Shown in pieces: positions 26,602-34,150 of a stretch of 36,252 nt of DNA. Numbering within the stretch: position 1 is the first letter of the stretch; every line of letters begins with the position of its first letter. Where the stretch lies: contig JAUJMR010000002.1 in assembly GCA_030446765.1 (NCBI GenBank), forward strand, positions 61,959 through 98,210, given 5' to 3'. The notes beneath the pieces were generated by a model that saw only the letters and a list, made by a program, of their open reading frames with translations, had not been told where the DNA came from and made no database searches. The position numbers were made by a program, and so were the translations under genes. This DNA comes from Chloroflexia bacterium. GTDB lineage: Bacteria > Chloroflexota > Chloroflexia > Thermobaculales > Thermobaculaceae.

Positions 26602-28328
26602 CGCGCACCCTTGCGGCCGAATTCGCGTTCGAGATCGAGCCGCGAGATCTCCAGCAGGGTCGGCCTGCCATGCGCGCAGGCGGTCGGTACGCGAGTTTGC
26701 TCCAAATCCCGGATCAGCCTGCGCATTTCCGTCTGGTCCAGCACCTGACCGGCACGTATGGCACTGTGACACGCGGTAGTCGCCAGGAGCACACGGTGCC
26801 GCTGTTCCGCCGTGTCGAGACCTTCCAGCCCTTCCTGCAGCGCCGCGAGCAACGTCGCTGCGCGGTCCGCTGGTACCGCCGCTGGTACCGCGCGGATCAG
26901 CAGTGCGTCAGTACCGAATGGCTCCGCCGTGAATCCGAGGGCGGTAATCTCCTCCGCCCAACGTGTCGCGTGCTCCGCCTGTGCACGGGAGAGCGGAACG
27001 ACCAGGGGCTCCAGGAGCACCTGGCTTTCCCGTACGCCGGTAGCGTCGGACGCTTGTAAGCGCTCGAGCAACACTCGCTCGTGCGCGGCGTGCTGATCAA
27101 CGAGACACATGCCCTGGGGACCTTCGGCGATGATGTAGGTCGCTGCGATCTGACCGAGTATCCTGAACGGCGGCAGGCGGCCATCATCATGCTCGTTCGA
27201 GGCACGCCACTCCGACGGCTCGCGCGCTGGTGATCCGTAACCCGGCTCCGGAACCGCGTCCGGTACCGCTCGCCCGACCGATGTCGGCGCTGCGGAAAAG
27301 GCGAACTGCGCCACGGAGATGGGTTGCTCGGAACGATCGTCCTCTCCGGCACCGTGGAGCGCCGCGCGGACGCTTCGGCCGATGAGACTTGAGACTCCGC
27401 GCTCGTCCGCAAACCGCACCTCGTTTTTCGCGGGGTGGACGTTCACATCGAGCCGGTCGGGCGGCACCCGAATGTCCAACACGGTGATGGGGAAACGGCC
27501 AACCATCAAGATGGAGTTGTACGCCTCCTGTATGGCGAACAGCAGCGAGCGACTCTGCACCCATCGGTGGTTGACGAAGACGTGCATGTCCGACCGATTC
27601 GCCCGTGACAAAGGAGGCATACTCAGCATGCCAGCGAGGCTACCCGGCTCCTCACGCGAACTGACGGGGACCATCTTCTCGATCAGCCGCCAGCCGTAGA
27701 TGGCCGAGATAGCTTCCCGTAAGTCTCCCGACCCACTGCTGTGCAGGACTTCCCGCCCGTCTATCGCGAGCTTGAACGCAACACCTGGGTGCCCGAGCAC
27801 GTATAGCCGCAGCACGTGCCCGACCCGGCTGGCTTCCGCCGAGGGGCCTTTCAGGAAGCGCAGTCGTGCGGGTGTGTTATAGAAGAGGTCGCGTACCTCC
27901 ATCTGCGTGCCCACGGGACAGCCTGACGGGGTCTCGCGAATCAAGGTGGGGCCATCATACTGCGCCTCCACGCCTAGCTCATCGACTCTGCATGTGCGAA
28001 TGCGCAGGCGCGAGACAGAAGAGATCGCATGCAGTGCTTCGCCCCTGAAACCGAGGGAGCGGATTTCTGCCAGGTCCTCAATGCCACGAAGCTTACTCGT
28101 GGCATGGCGTGCGGTACAGAGGGGCAAATCGTCCCGCGCCAGTCCGGAACCGTCGTCGACTACCCGGATCACGTCTAGACCGCCGTTTGCAATCGACACC
28201 GTTATGGACCGGGCACCCGCATCAAGCGCGTTGTCAACCAGCTCTCGCACCACGGACGCCGGTCGCTCCACCACCTCGCCCGCCGCGAGCTTGGCGGCAG
28301 TTCCGGCTTCCAGTACCATGATCGTCAT
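26598..28328 (-). CDS. mutL: DNA mismatch repair protein MutL (endonuclease type)
   Basis: The product is 576 aa. The GHKL ATPase domain has E29, N33 and D36 in VVRELVDNALDAG, DDGSGL (58-63), TSKL (77-80) and GFRGEAL (93-99). After a Pro- and Glu-rich linker, the C-terminal domain carries the nicking-endonuclease motif DQHA(x)2E(x)4E, exactly D411, E417 and E422. It also has ACHSAIRAG, and CAHGRP in place of CPHGRP. It therefore nicks DNA itself, as in bacteria without MutH. A candidate clamp-contact motif QVLLEP (436-441) fits the QxxLxP pattern described for B. subtilis MutL. The ATG has AGGTGG about six bases upstream. The gene is divergent from recO and convergent with degU. No mutS is in the window. 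Confidence 0.96.
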   Translation of the reverse strand: MTIMVLEAGTAAKLAAGEVVERPASVVRELVDNALDAGARSITVSIANGGLDVIRVVDDGSGLARDDLPLCTARHATSKLRGIEDLAEIRSLGFRGEALHAISSVSRLRIRTCRVDELGVEAQYDGPTLIRETPSGCPVGTQMEVRDLFYNTPARLRFLKGPSAEASRVGHVLRLYVLGHPGVAFKLAIDGREVLHSSGSGDLREAISAIYGWRLIEKMVPVSSREEPGSLAGMLSMPPLSRANRSDMHVFVNHRWVQSRSLLFAIQEAYNSILMVGRFPITVLDIRVPPDRLDVNVHPAKNEVRFADERGVSSLIGRSVRAALHGAGEDDRSEQPISVAQFAFSAAPTSVGRAVPDAVPEPGYGSPAREPSEWRASNEHDDGRLPPFRILGQIAATYIIAEGPQGMCLVDQHAAHERVLLERLQASDATGVRESQVLLEPLVVPLSRAQAEHATRWAEEITALGFTAEPFGTDALLIRAVPAAVPADRAATLLAALQEGLEGLDTAEQRHRVLLATTACHSAIRAGQVLDQTEMRRLIRDLEQTRVPTACAHGRPTLLEISRLDLEREFGRKGAR

Positions 28329-28349
28329 CGTTGCCCACCTTAGGAGGCC

Positions 28350-28358
28350 ATTGTATCA
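28350..28358 (-). promoter_or_regulatory. Extended -10 promoter of mutL
   Basis: On the minus strand TGA-TACAAT forms an extended -10. Initiation near 28343 gives a leader of about 15 bases that carries AGGTGG. No clear -35 is seen. Confidence 0.5.
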
Positions 28359-28402
28359 GGCACGATGCCCGGTTCGACCGATCAATACCGCCATTCAATC
28401 GG

Positions 28403-28411
28403 TGATAGAAT
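28403..28411 (+). promoter_or_regulatory. Extended -10 promoter of recO, implying a leaderless mRNA
   Basis: TGA-TAGAAT ends six bases before the recO ATG at 28417. Initiation at 28417-28418 would put the start codon at or one base from the 5' end. No Shine-Dalgarno sequence is present, which agrees with leaderless initiation. Confidence 0.5.
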
Positions 28412-28416
28412 GAGCT

Positions 28417-29205
28417 ATGCACGAGAGACTGTACAAGACGCATGTGGTTGTTTTGCGCCGCTACGACTTCGGGGAGGCCGGCAGGCAGCTCGTGGTGTAC
28501 ACGCCGAACCTCGGCAAGCTCTCGATGATTGCAAAGGGCGTGAAGCGGGTTACCAGCAAGCTTGCTGGTCATTTGGAGCCACTGACGCTCAGCTCCATCG
28601 TCGCCGCACGCGGACGCAACCTGGACACCGTCACGCAGGCCGACACCATAGAAGCATTCGTCCACGCACGCACGGACCCTGATCGAGTGTACTATGGGCT
28701 GCTCGTCATCGAGCTGCTCGACAAGCTGACGCTCGAGGGCGAGGAAAACCGCGCACTGTGGGATCTGCTGATCCAGACGCTCCGCCGGATCGACGCCGAG
28801 GACGATCCCTGGGCAGCCGCGGCATACTTTCAGGTGCGCCTCTTCGTGCTGTCAGGGTACAAGCCCGAGGTGGGCCGTTGTGTAGAGTGCGAGCAACCAC
28901 TGGAAGCAAGCAACATCCACTTCAGCCCGACTCTGGGTGGCACGTTGTGCCCGAACTGCCGGACGGCGGACACCAGAGCCTTGGCCGTGAGCGCGAACGC
29001 TATAAAGCTCCTTCGCCTGGCCGCGTCACCTTCGTATGCCACGTATGCTCGGGTACGCGTGCCCATGGGGGTACGAGACGAGCTAGACGCCATTCTCCAC
29101 TCATCCCGACTCTCGATCACCGATCGTGAGGTTGGCAGCGCGACGCTACTGGAAACGCTGAAGCGTTCCAGCTACCGCCCGATCGGTGGACGGCGGGAGT
29201 CGTAG
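28417..29205 (+). CDS. recO: DNA repair protein RecO
   Basis: The product is 262 aa. It is the RecFOR pathway mediator that helps load RecA onto SSB-coated single-stranded DNA and anneals strands. The N-terminal OB fold (1 to about 80) opens with YKTHVVVLRRYDFGEAGRQL, and the typical GKLSMIAKGVKR lies at 33-44. A helical domain with a four-cysteine zinc knob follows, C155-x2-C158 (CVECEQ) and C178-x2-C181 (CPNC). The length is normal. The start at 28417 is fixed by the adjacent promoter and lack of room upstream. It is divergent from mutL, so two repair genes share an 88-base promoter region. Confidence 0.94.
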   Translation: MHERLYKTHVVVLRRYDFGEAGRQLVVYTPNLGKLSMIAKGVKRVTSKLAGHLEPLTLSSIVAARGRNLDTVTQADTIEAFVHARTDPDRVYYGLLVIELLDKLTLEGEENRALWDLLIQTLRRIDAEDDPWAAAAYFQVRLFVLSGYKPEVGRCVECEQPLEASNIHFSPTLGGTLCPNCRTADTRALAVSANAIKLLRLAASPSYATYARVRVPMGVRDELDAILHSSRLSITDREVGSATLLETLKRSSYRPIGGRRES

Positions 29206-29318
29206 AACGTGGACTCGACTCTGATGCGGTTTATAGCGTCAGTAAACGCGCCTTACCATAGATAGGGACCCTACTACTGGTGATACTCATACGGACTCCA
29301 GCTGAACGGTAAGTGATT

Positions 29319-29377
29319 TGCCATTCCGAGCCCGCGAGAAATCCGTGGTACCATCCCTTACCGAGTTCGGGATGACA
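29319..29377. repeat. Degenerate intergenic palindromic repeat
   Basis: TGCCATTCCGAGCCCGCGAG at the left is the imperfect inverted complement of the right end, ACCGAGTTCGGGATGACA, around a central GGTACC. The arms resemble the widespread bacterial intergenic repeat built on a TGTCATTCCGAGCG...TCGGAATGACA palindrome. I recall that family from other genomes and did not search for it. No second copy was noticed in this window. Confidence 0.45.
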
Positions 29378-29498
29378 CGCACCACGACTCCAACGGATTG
29401 CGTATCGTCTCGTCCCCCAAGCTCTGAAGCTCAGTGTCGCCAATGACCTTCCACTTCACATCGCAGTAACGAGTTTGTTGCGCGATGGACTGATTCAT
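29358..29498 (-). CDS. Possible 46-aa small protein or gene remnant
   Basis: The frame runs from an ATG at 29498, with GGAGAG four bases before it, to a TAA at 29358. It begins MNQSIAQQTRYCDVKWKVIG. The third positions are GC-rich like real genes here, but the 3' part runs into the palindromic repeat. In another frame the sequence continues open as VVVRVIPNSVRDGTTDF to a TGA near 29286, so it may be a frameshifted fragment of a longer gene. No family is recognised. Confidence 0.2.
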   Translation of the reverse strand: MNQSIAQQTRYCDVKWKVIGDTELQSLGDETIRNPLESWCVSSRTR

Positions 29499-29597
29499 GG
29501 CGCTCTCCGATATAGATCCGCACCTTGCATTTGCAGACGGCTTATCACCAGGTCGCGGATCTGAGACTGCGGCATCCGAGGACGTTCACACTACCAA

Positions 29598-30107
29598 TCA
29601 GAACTCCTCGGGAATCGGCAGGCCCGGATAACGCTGTGGGCGCTGCTCGTCACCCGGCTCCTCCGCAACAGGAAGCGGCTGTGCCTGCTGATCTGGCTCG
29701 GGCTCCTGGGCGCTCGTTCCGGTTGGACGCGGCTGCTCCTCCTCGTCTGGAACGGGCTGCTCCGCCGATAACCGTTCAGAGACGAGCTCGAAGACATCGT
29801 CAGCGCTCAAGTCACTGGTATCCACTCGCACCGTCGCCTCTGCCCGCGCGGAGCGCAGCCGATGAAGCTGCTCCTCGTAACCACTCTCGCTCATGCGTGA
29901 CGCCCGGCGACGCTTTACCGCCTGATAGGATGCGTGCAGATAGATCGTGGTCGGTGCGCCGCTCCAGCGCCATAGCTCCGGGATGGCAGAGTGTTCCTGT
30001 GCAACAGTCCGGGCGAACAAGCCATGCTCGCGCAGTCGATGCGCCAGTGTGCTTTTTCCGGCTGCACAAACGCCGAGAATCACGATTTCCATAGTGCTAT
30101 TGGCCAA
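29598..30107 (-). CDS. P-loop nucleotide kinase-like protein with a disordered acidic/proline tail
   Basis: The product is 169 aa. The P-loop GVCAAGKST (12-20) and the adenylate/shikimate-kinase-like fold pattern cover residues 6 to about 115. Conserved-looking segments are TVAQEHSAIPELWRW and TTIYLHASYQAVKRRR, the latter with the strand-Asp/Ala and lid-arginine layout of small nucleotide kinases. Residues about 116-169 are Pro-, Glu- and Gln-rich and probably disordered, ending PGLPIPEEF. The substrate is unknown. The TTG at 30107 has AAGGAG seven bases upstream, and the gene overlaps the upstream phosphatase gene by 11 bases, so the two are translationally coupled. The ATG five codons in is an alternative start. 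Confidence 0.8.
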   Translation of the reverse strand: MANSTMEIVILGVCAAGKSTLAHRLREHGLFARTVAQEHSAIPELWRWSGAPTTIYLHASYQAVKRRRASRMSESGYEEQLHRLRSARAEATVRVDTSDLSADDVFELVSERLSAEQPVPDEEEQPRPTGTSAQEPEPDQQAQPLPVAEEPGDEQRPQRYPGLPIPEEF

Positions 30108-30843
30108 CGCTCAACTCCTTCTCGCAGAGCATATCATCGCGAAGGGGCATGGACACCGTCATGAATCGTCGCTCGTCCGGGGGCTCCTGTGCCAGGACAC
30201 CCAGCACAACGACCGACATATCATCGACCGGGCGGCCCCGATCCCGCTGCACGGCGGCGGCGAGAATACGCTCCGCGACGAACTGCGCGTCAGTGGTATC
30301 CTCCACGTACGCGCGGACAGCCGCGCCGATGTCCACCGCAATGCCTGTCCGCGACCCTGCACGCGCCACTCCATCGGTGACGGCAACAGCCCAGATGTTC
30401 TCGCCGAGCGAAACGCTACGTTGGACTGGTCGCAGACCGTCGCTCGTCCCCATGGGCTTGGACGGTTCGTCCGCCACCTCCAATCTGCCGTCGCAGACAA
30501 AGTATGCCGAGATGTCGGTGTTGCGCGTAATGGTCAGGACGCGGCGCCGGGTATCCGCAGTCAGAGTCGTCAGAGTACAGCTGACTTTTCCGCTCTTGTA
30601 GTGGTAGAGATGATCGTGGACTGCCTCATGGACGGCAGTGTCGCGGACGCCGTCTTTGAGCAGCGATACCGCCTGTGCGGTGACAAGGCTGCTGAGCAGC
30701 TTCGCACCAGGGCCACTACCCTGAGCGTCCGCGACCACGACACTAATGCCGCCTCCCGGCCGCTCGACCACCTCCACGGTGTCCCCGCTGTCGCGCGACG
30801 CATAGCGGTTCATCTTCCCGACGCCAACGAGCAATCGCGGCAC
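30097..30843 (-). CDS. PP2C/SpoIIE-like protein phosphatase, RsbX-like
   Basis: The product is 248 aa from a GTG at 30843, with AGGGGGG about five bases upstream. A GTG six codons earlier at 30861 is less well supported. PPM-family signatures are VVVADAQGSGPGAK (35-48), where D39 and the following Gly contact the first metal, then VAVTDGVARAG near 160, and the second metal Asp in DDMSVVVLGV near 210. There is no membrane or sensor domain, so it is a free cytoplasmic Ser/Thr phosphatase resembling RsbX. A partner-switch anti-sigma system would be a natural target, but none lies nearby. It overlaps the P-loop gene. Confidence 0.82.
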   Translation of the reverse strand: MPRLLVGVGKMNRYASRDSGDTVEVVERPGGGISVVVADAQGSGPGAKLLSSLVTAQAVSLLKDGVRDTAVHEAVHDHLYHYKSGKVSCTLTTLTADTRRRVLTITRNTDISAYFVCDGRLEVADEPSKPMGTSDGLRPVQRSVSLGENIWAVAVTDGVARAGSRTGIAVDIGAAVRAYVEDTTDAQFVAERILAAAVQRDRGRPVDDMSVVVLGVLAQEPPDERRFMTVSMPLRDDMLCEKELSVGQ

Positions 30844-30864
30844 AAGCTCCCCCCTTGTCACCCG

Positions 30865-30873
30865 ATGATAACA
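30865..30873 (-). promoter_or_regulatory. Extended -10 promoter of the phosphatase/P-loop operon
   Basis: On the minus strand TGT-TATCAT predicts initiation near 30858. The leader to the GTG at 30843 is then about 15 bases and includes AGGGGGG. Confidence 0.4.
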
Positions 30874-31038
30874 CAGTCACTGCGTCATCGCTGCGACACT
30901 TTACGTTGTTATTGCTCTGGGGTGCGACCCGGCATTTGTCCCTGCACCGGGCATGGCTTGGCGTTTCATGGTCCGTGCGTCCGCTATCATGTTGAGGGTC
31001 TGCCGCCGGGGAAGATAGGTACTGCCACGCAAATACGC

Positions 31039-31044
31039 TAGAAT
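31039..31044 (+). promoter_or_regulatory. -10 element of gatB
   Basis: TAGAAT precedes the gatB ATG (31061) by 16 bases. Initiation near 31051 would leave a leader of about 10 bases, essentially AGGAG plus spacer. No strong -35 is seen. Confidence 0.4.
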
Positions 31045-31060
31045 GAGGCATAGGAGACTG

Positions 31061-32545
31061 ATGGACGCACAGTACGAGCCGGTCATCGGCCTGGAAGTTC
31101 ATGCGCAACTGCTGACCCGGAGTAAGATGTTCTGCCGCTGTGGCACCACCTACGCGGGTGCGGCTGCGAACACGCATATCTGTCCCGTCTGCGCCGGCTT
31201 CCCGGGCGTCCTGCCCGTCATCAACGAGCACGCCGTCGAGTTAGCTATTCGCGTCGGCCTCGCACTCACCTGCGACATCGCGGAGACCAGCCGCTTCGAC
31301 CGCAAGCACTACCCGTACCCCGATCTGCCCAAGGGATACCAGGTAAGCCAATACGACCTTCCGCTGGCGTCCAAGGGATACGTGATGGTCGGTGATGGTG
31401 ATGATTGCCAGCAGATCGGCATCGTCCGGGTCCACATGGAAGAGGATACCGGCCGACTCCTGCACCGGACAGCGGCCGACGGCACGGTGTATAGCCTCGT
31501 GGACCTGAACCGCTCCGGTGTTCCGTTGTTGGAAATCGTGAGTGAGCCCGAGATACACTCCGCGGCTCAGGCGCGCGAATACGTGATGAAGCTCCGGCAG
31601 ATACTGCGCTACATCGGCGCCAGCAGCGGCAACATGGAAGAAGGGGCACTCCGCTGCGACGCGAACGTTTCCGTGCGACCAGTCGGCGAGCACACGCTCG
31701 GAGCGAAGGTCGAGATCAAAAACCTCAACAGCTTCCGTATGATTGAGCGCGCTATCCAGCACGAGATCGGAAGGCAATCACAGGCTCTGGCCAAGGGCGG
31801 CAAAATTGAGCAGGAGACTCGCGGCTGGGACGAAGCCGCTGGCGTAACACTCGCGCAGCGCACCAAGGAGTACGCGAGTGACTACCGCTATTTTCCCGAG
31901 CCGGACCTGCCACCCCTCACGGTCTCAGTGGACCAGCGCAAAGCCGTTTGGGGGCGGCTTGCCGAGTTGCCCGATGCTCGACGAGCACGCTTTATATCCC
32001 AGTATGGTGTGACGGCGGACGATGCCTCCGTACTGACAACCGCGCGTGAAACAGCTGACTACTTCGAAGCTGTCCTTACCTACCTCGGCGAACGAGTGCC
32101 GGCACGCCTCGCCGCCAGCTGGGTGACAGGAGAGTTATTCCGCTTGCTAAATCGCGATAGCCTGCCGATCACAGAAACGCGTGTGACACCGGAACTCCTG
32201 GCGGAGTTGGTTGGAATGGTCCATACGGGCGAGGTCAACCGCGGCTCCGGCCGAACGGTCCTTGAAGAGTTGTATGAGATCGGAGGCTCACCCCACGGCA
32301 TCGCCGCCGAGCGTGGCCTCACTCAGATCTCCGACTCGGACGCCCTGACTCCAGTAGTTCGAACAGTGCTTGGCAACCATCAACGGGCAGTCGAGGAGTT
32401 TCGCGGTGGCAAAAAGCAGGTCATCGGTTTTCTGCTTGGACAGGTGATGAAACAGACCGGCGGCACCGCCGACAGTGGAACCGTGCGCACTCTGCTCCTG
32501 CGCGAGCTTTCTGAGGAGCCAACCAAGGGGCCGGTTTCGCACTAG
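31061..32545 (+). CDS. gatB: Asp-tRNA(Asn)/Glu-tRNA(Gln) amidotransferase subunit B
   Basis: The product is 494 aa. GatB is the kinase/transamidase core of GatCAB, which converts misacylated Glu-tRNA(Gln) or Asp-tRNA(Asn) to Gln- or Asn-tRNA. The opening VIGLEVHAQLLTRSKMFCRC and the zinc site C25, C27, C41 and C44 (CRC...CPVC) are diagnostic. KGYQVSQYDLP, the RSGVPLLEIVSEPE segment and LRCDANVSVRP belong to the cradle domain. The C-terminal tail domain (about 330-494) ends with LLGQVMKQTGG. ATG at 31061 has AGGAG four bases upstream. An in-frame ATG at 31043 lies within the -10 box. gatA and gatC are not in the window. Confidence 0.97.
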   Translation: MDAQYEPVIGLEVHAQLLTRSKMFCRCGTTYAGAAANTHICPVCAGFPGVLPVINEHAVELAIRVGLALTCDIAETSRFDRKHYPYPDLPKGYQVSQYDLPLASKGYVMVGDGDDCQQIGIVRVHMEEDTGRLLHRTAADGTVYSLVDLNRSGVPLLEIVSEPEIHSAAQAREYVMKLRQILRYIGASSGNMEEGALRCDANVSVRPVGEHTLGAKVEIKNLNSFRMIERAIQHEIGRQSQALAKGGKIEQETRGWDEAAGVTLAQRTKEYASDYRYFPEPDLPPLTVSVDQRKAVWGRLAELPDARRARFISQYGVTADDASVLTTARETADYFEAVLTYLGERVPARLAASWVTGELFRLLNRDSLPITETRVTPELLAELVGMVHTGEVNRGSGRTVLEELYEIGGSPHGIAAERGLTQISDSDALTPVVRTVLGNHQRAVEEFRGGKKQVIGFLLGQVMKQTGGTADSGTVRTLLLRELSEEPTKGPVSH

Positions 32546-32638
32546 CCAACAGAGGCACTAAGACTGCACGAAGCAAGTGGCATCCGGCGACCAGACGGTT
32601 CTTGGCTCGTAAGCTGAAGCAGACGGGGGGTAGGAAAA

Positions 32639-33913
32639 GTGGCCCAGGCGGAAGCTACAATCACGGACGAATTCAATGCGTTCACGGTAGCGCAGCAACA
32701 GTTCGATATCGCGGCGGACCATCTGGGACTGGAGGATGGTCTTCGCCTCGTGCTACGAACGACCAAGCGCGAGTTCACCACCCACTTCCCGGTACAGATG
32801 GACAATGGTGATGTCGAGGTGTTCACCGGCTACCGGGTCCAGCACGACCTCGGGCGCGGACCGGCGAAGGGGGGCATACGGTACCACCCCGATGTCACTC
32901 TCGACGAGGTGAAGGCGCTCGCGATGTGGATGACGTGGAAGTGTGCCGTCGTCCGTCTGCCATACGGTGGTGCGAAAGGCGGGGTCGTATGCGACCCGAA
33001 GAGGATGTCACTCGCCGAGCTGGAGAAGCTCACACGACGCTTCACTACCGAGCTTGGGCCGATGATCGGCCCTGACAGCGACATCCCAGCACCTGACGTG
33101 AATACGAACTCCCAGACGATGGCCTGGATCATGGACACCTACAGCATGCATCACGGCTATAGTATCCCCAGCGTCGTAACCGGCAAGCCCATAAACATCG
33201 GCGGGTCCGAGGGCCGCGTCGAGGCGACGGGACGGGGTGTCGTCTACACCATCGAGTCCGCTGCACGAGAGATCGAGCTGGACCTCGCAGGCGCGACGGT
33301 GGCTGTTCAAGGCTTTGGTAACGCCGGGTCCGTCGCCGCCACGCTCCTTCACCGGGATTATAACTGTCGGATCCTTGCCGTCAGCGACACAAGCGGTGCT
33401 ATCTACAGCAGCGCGGGGATCGACCCCGCACAGGCGGTGGCATATAAGCGGCAGAATGGAGCGCTTGCCGGGATGCCCGGTACCGAGCCACTGACGAATG
33501 TAGAGTTACTCGCCCTGTCGTGCGACATATTGATACCTGCCGCCCTGGAAAACCAGATCCTGGCGTCCAACGCGAACAGCATTCAGGCGCGGATCATTGC
33601 GGAGGCCGCGAATGGGCCGACGACGCCAGAGGCGGACCAGATCCTGTACGAAAATGGCCAGATGCTAATCCCCGACATCCTGGCGAACGCCGGGGGTGTC
33701 ACGGTGAGCTACTTCGAGTGGGTGCAGGACAAGCAGGCGTTCTTCTGGAAGGAGGCTGAGATCAATGAGAAGTTGCGCTCGATCATGACTTCCAGCTTCG
33801 CCGAGGTGCTCGCAATGGCCAAGCGAGAACACGTCGACATGCGCACCGCCGCCTATCTGATCGCTGTCCGACGCGTGGCCGACGCGACGCGAGTCCGCGG
33901 TATCTACCCCTAA
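32639..33913 (+). CDS. gdhA: Glutamate dehydrogenase (Glu/Leu/Phe/Val dehydrogenase family)
   Basis: The product is 424 aa, interconverting glutamate with 2-oxoglutarate and ammonia. Substrate and catalytic residues are K77 in RGPAKGGIRYHPDV, K101, K113 in LPYGGAKGG and D153 in IPAPDVNT. The Rossmann motif is VAVQGFGNAGSVAA. The length matches the hexameric GDH-2-like enzymes of about 420 aa found in Bacillus and archaea. The sequence does not settle coenzyme choice. The GTG at 32639 has AGGA four bases upstream. It follows gatB after 93 bases with no clear promoter or terminator between, and is convergent with ppk. Confidence 0.95.
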   Translation: MAQAEATITDEFNAFTVAQQQFDIAADHLGLEDGLRLVLRTTKREFTTHFPVQMDNGDVEVFTGYRVQHDLGRGPAKGGIRYHPDVTLDEVKALAMWMTWKCAVVRLPYGGAKGGVVCDPKRMSLAELEKLTRRFTTELGPMIGPDSDIPAPDVNTNSQTMAWIMDTYSMHHGYSIPSVVTGKPINIGGSEGRVEATGRGVVYTIESAAREIELDLAGATVAVQGFGNAGSVAATLLHRDYNCRILAVSDTSGAIYSSAGIDPAQAVAYKRQNGALAGMPGTEPLTNVELLALSCDILIPAALENQILASNANSIQARIIAEAANGPTTPEADQILYENGQMLIPDILANAGGVTVSYFEWVQDKQAFFWKEAEINEKLRSIMTSSFAEVLAMAKREHVDMRTAAYLIAVRRVADATRVRGIYP

Positions 33914-33922
33914 TCGTTTCGC

Positions 33923-33947
33923 GGTGCCAAGCGGCACCTCTTGCTCA
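33923..33947 (+). terminator. Possible terminator after glutamate dehydrogenase
   Basis: GGTGCC (33923-33928) and GGCACC (33933-33938) form a 6-bp GC-rich stem around AAGC, then TCTTGCT follows. It starts 9 bases past the stop. The T-tract is weak. Confidence 0.5.
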
Positions 33948-34030
33948 CCACGTGCCGGTCTCGTTCGTGGGCCAATCCGCCGACGGATGGAACACGCACA
34001 CGGAATCTATGGTGAGTCGGATTCAAAGAC

Positions 34031-34046
34031 GCGGGACGTGACCCGC
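34031..34046 (-). terminator. Possible ppk terminator hairpin
   Basis: GCGGG/CCCGC with a 6-base loop, followed on the minus strand by GTCTTTG. It lies about 105 bases past the ppk stop, in the 237-base convergent gap. Nothing else is recognised in that gap. Confidence 0.25.
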
Positions 34047-34150
34047 AACCGTCGCGTGCAGGAACGTTCGGCAAGGAGGTAAGCGCCAGAGCAGTTATGC
34101 AGGCCACCAAAGGATCGTCACCCTGCTTTCGCAAGTCAATCGCAGTCGCG

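Larger units (their letters stand above)
29206..29597. other. 392-base gap without a confident gene
   Basis: This stretch lies between recO and the minus-strand P-loop gene. It contains a degenerate palindromic repeat (29319-29377) and two tiny minus-strand reading frames, 29495-29575 (26 codons) and 29358-29498 (46 codons), that overlap as ATGA. The second has GGAGAG four bases before its ATG, and about 70% of its third codon positions are G or C. Both are too short and too close to the repeat to call as genes. No tRNA or riboswitch was recognised. It may be a remnant of a degraded gene downstream of the P-loop gene. Confidence 0.6.

Noticed and set aside
29400-29520. Frame reading RIYIGER on the minus strand, resembling the start of DUF190 proteins
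   Set aside because: Only six or seven residues match, there is no start codon, and fewer than half of third positions are G or C, unlike real genes here.
29947-31041. Open reading frame of 364 codons on the plus strand
   Set aside because: It is antisense to the phosphatase/P-loop pair and has composition typical of a mirror frame.
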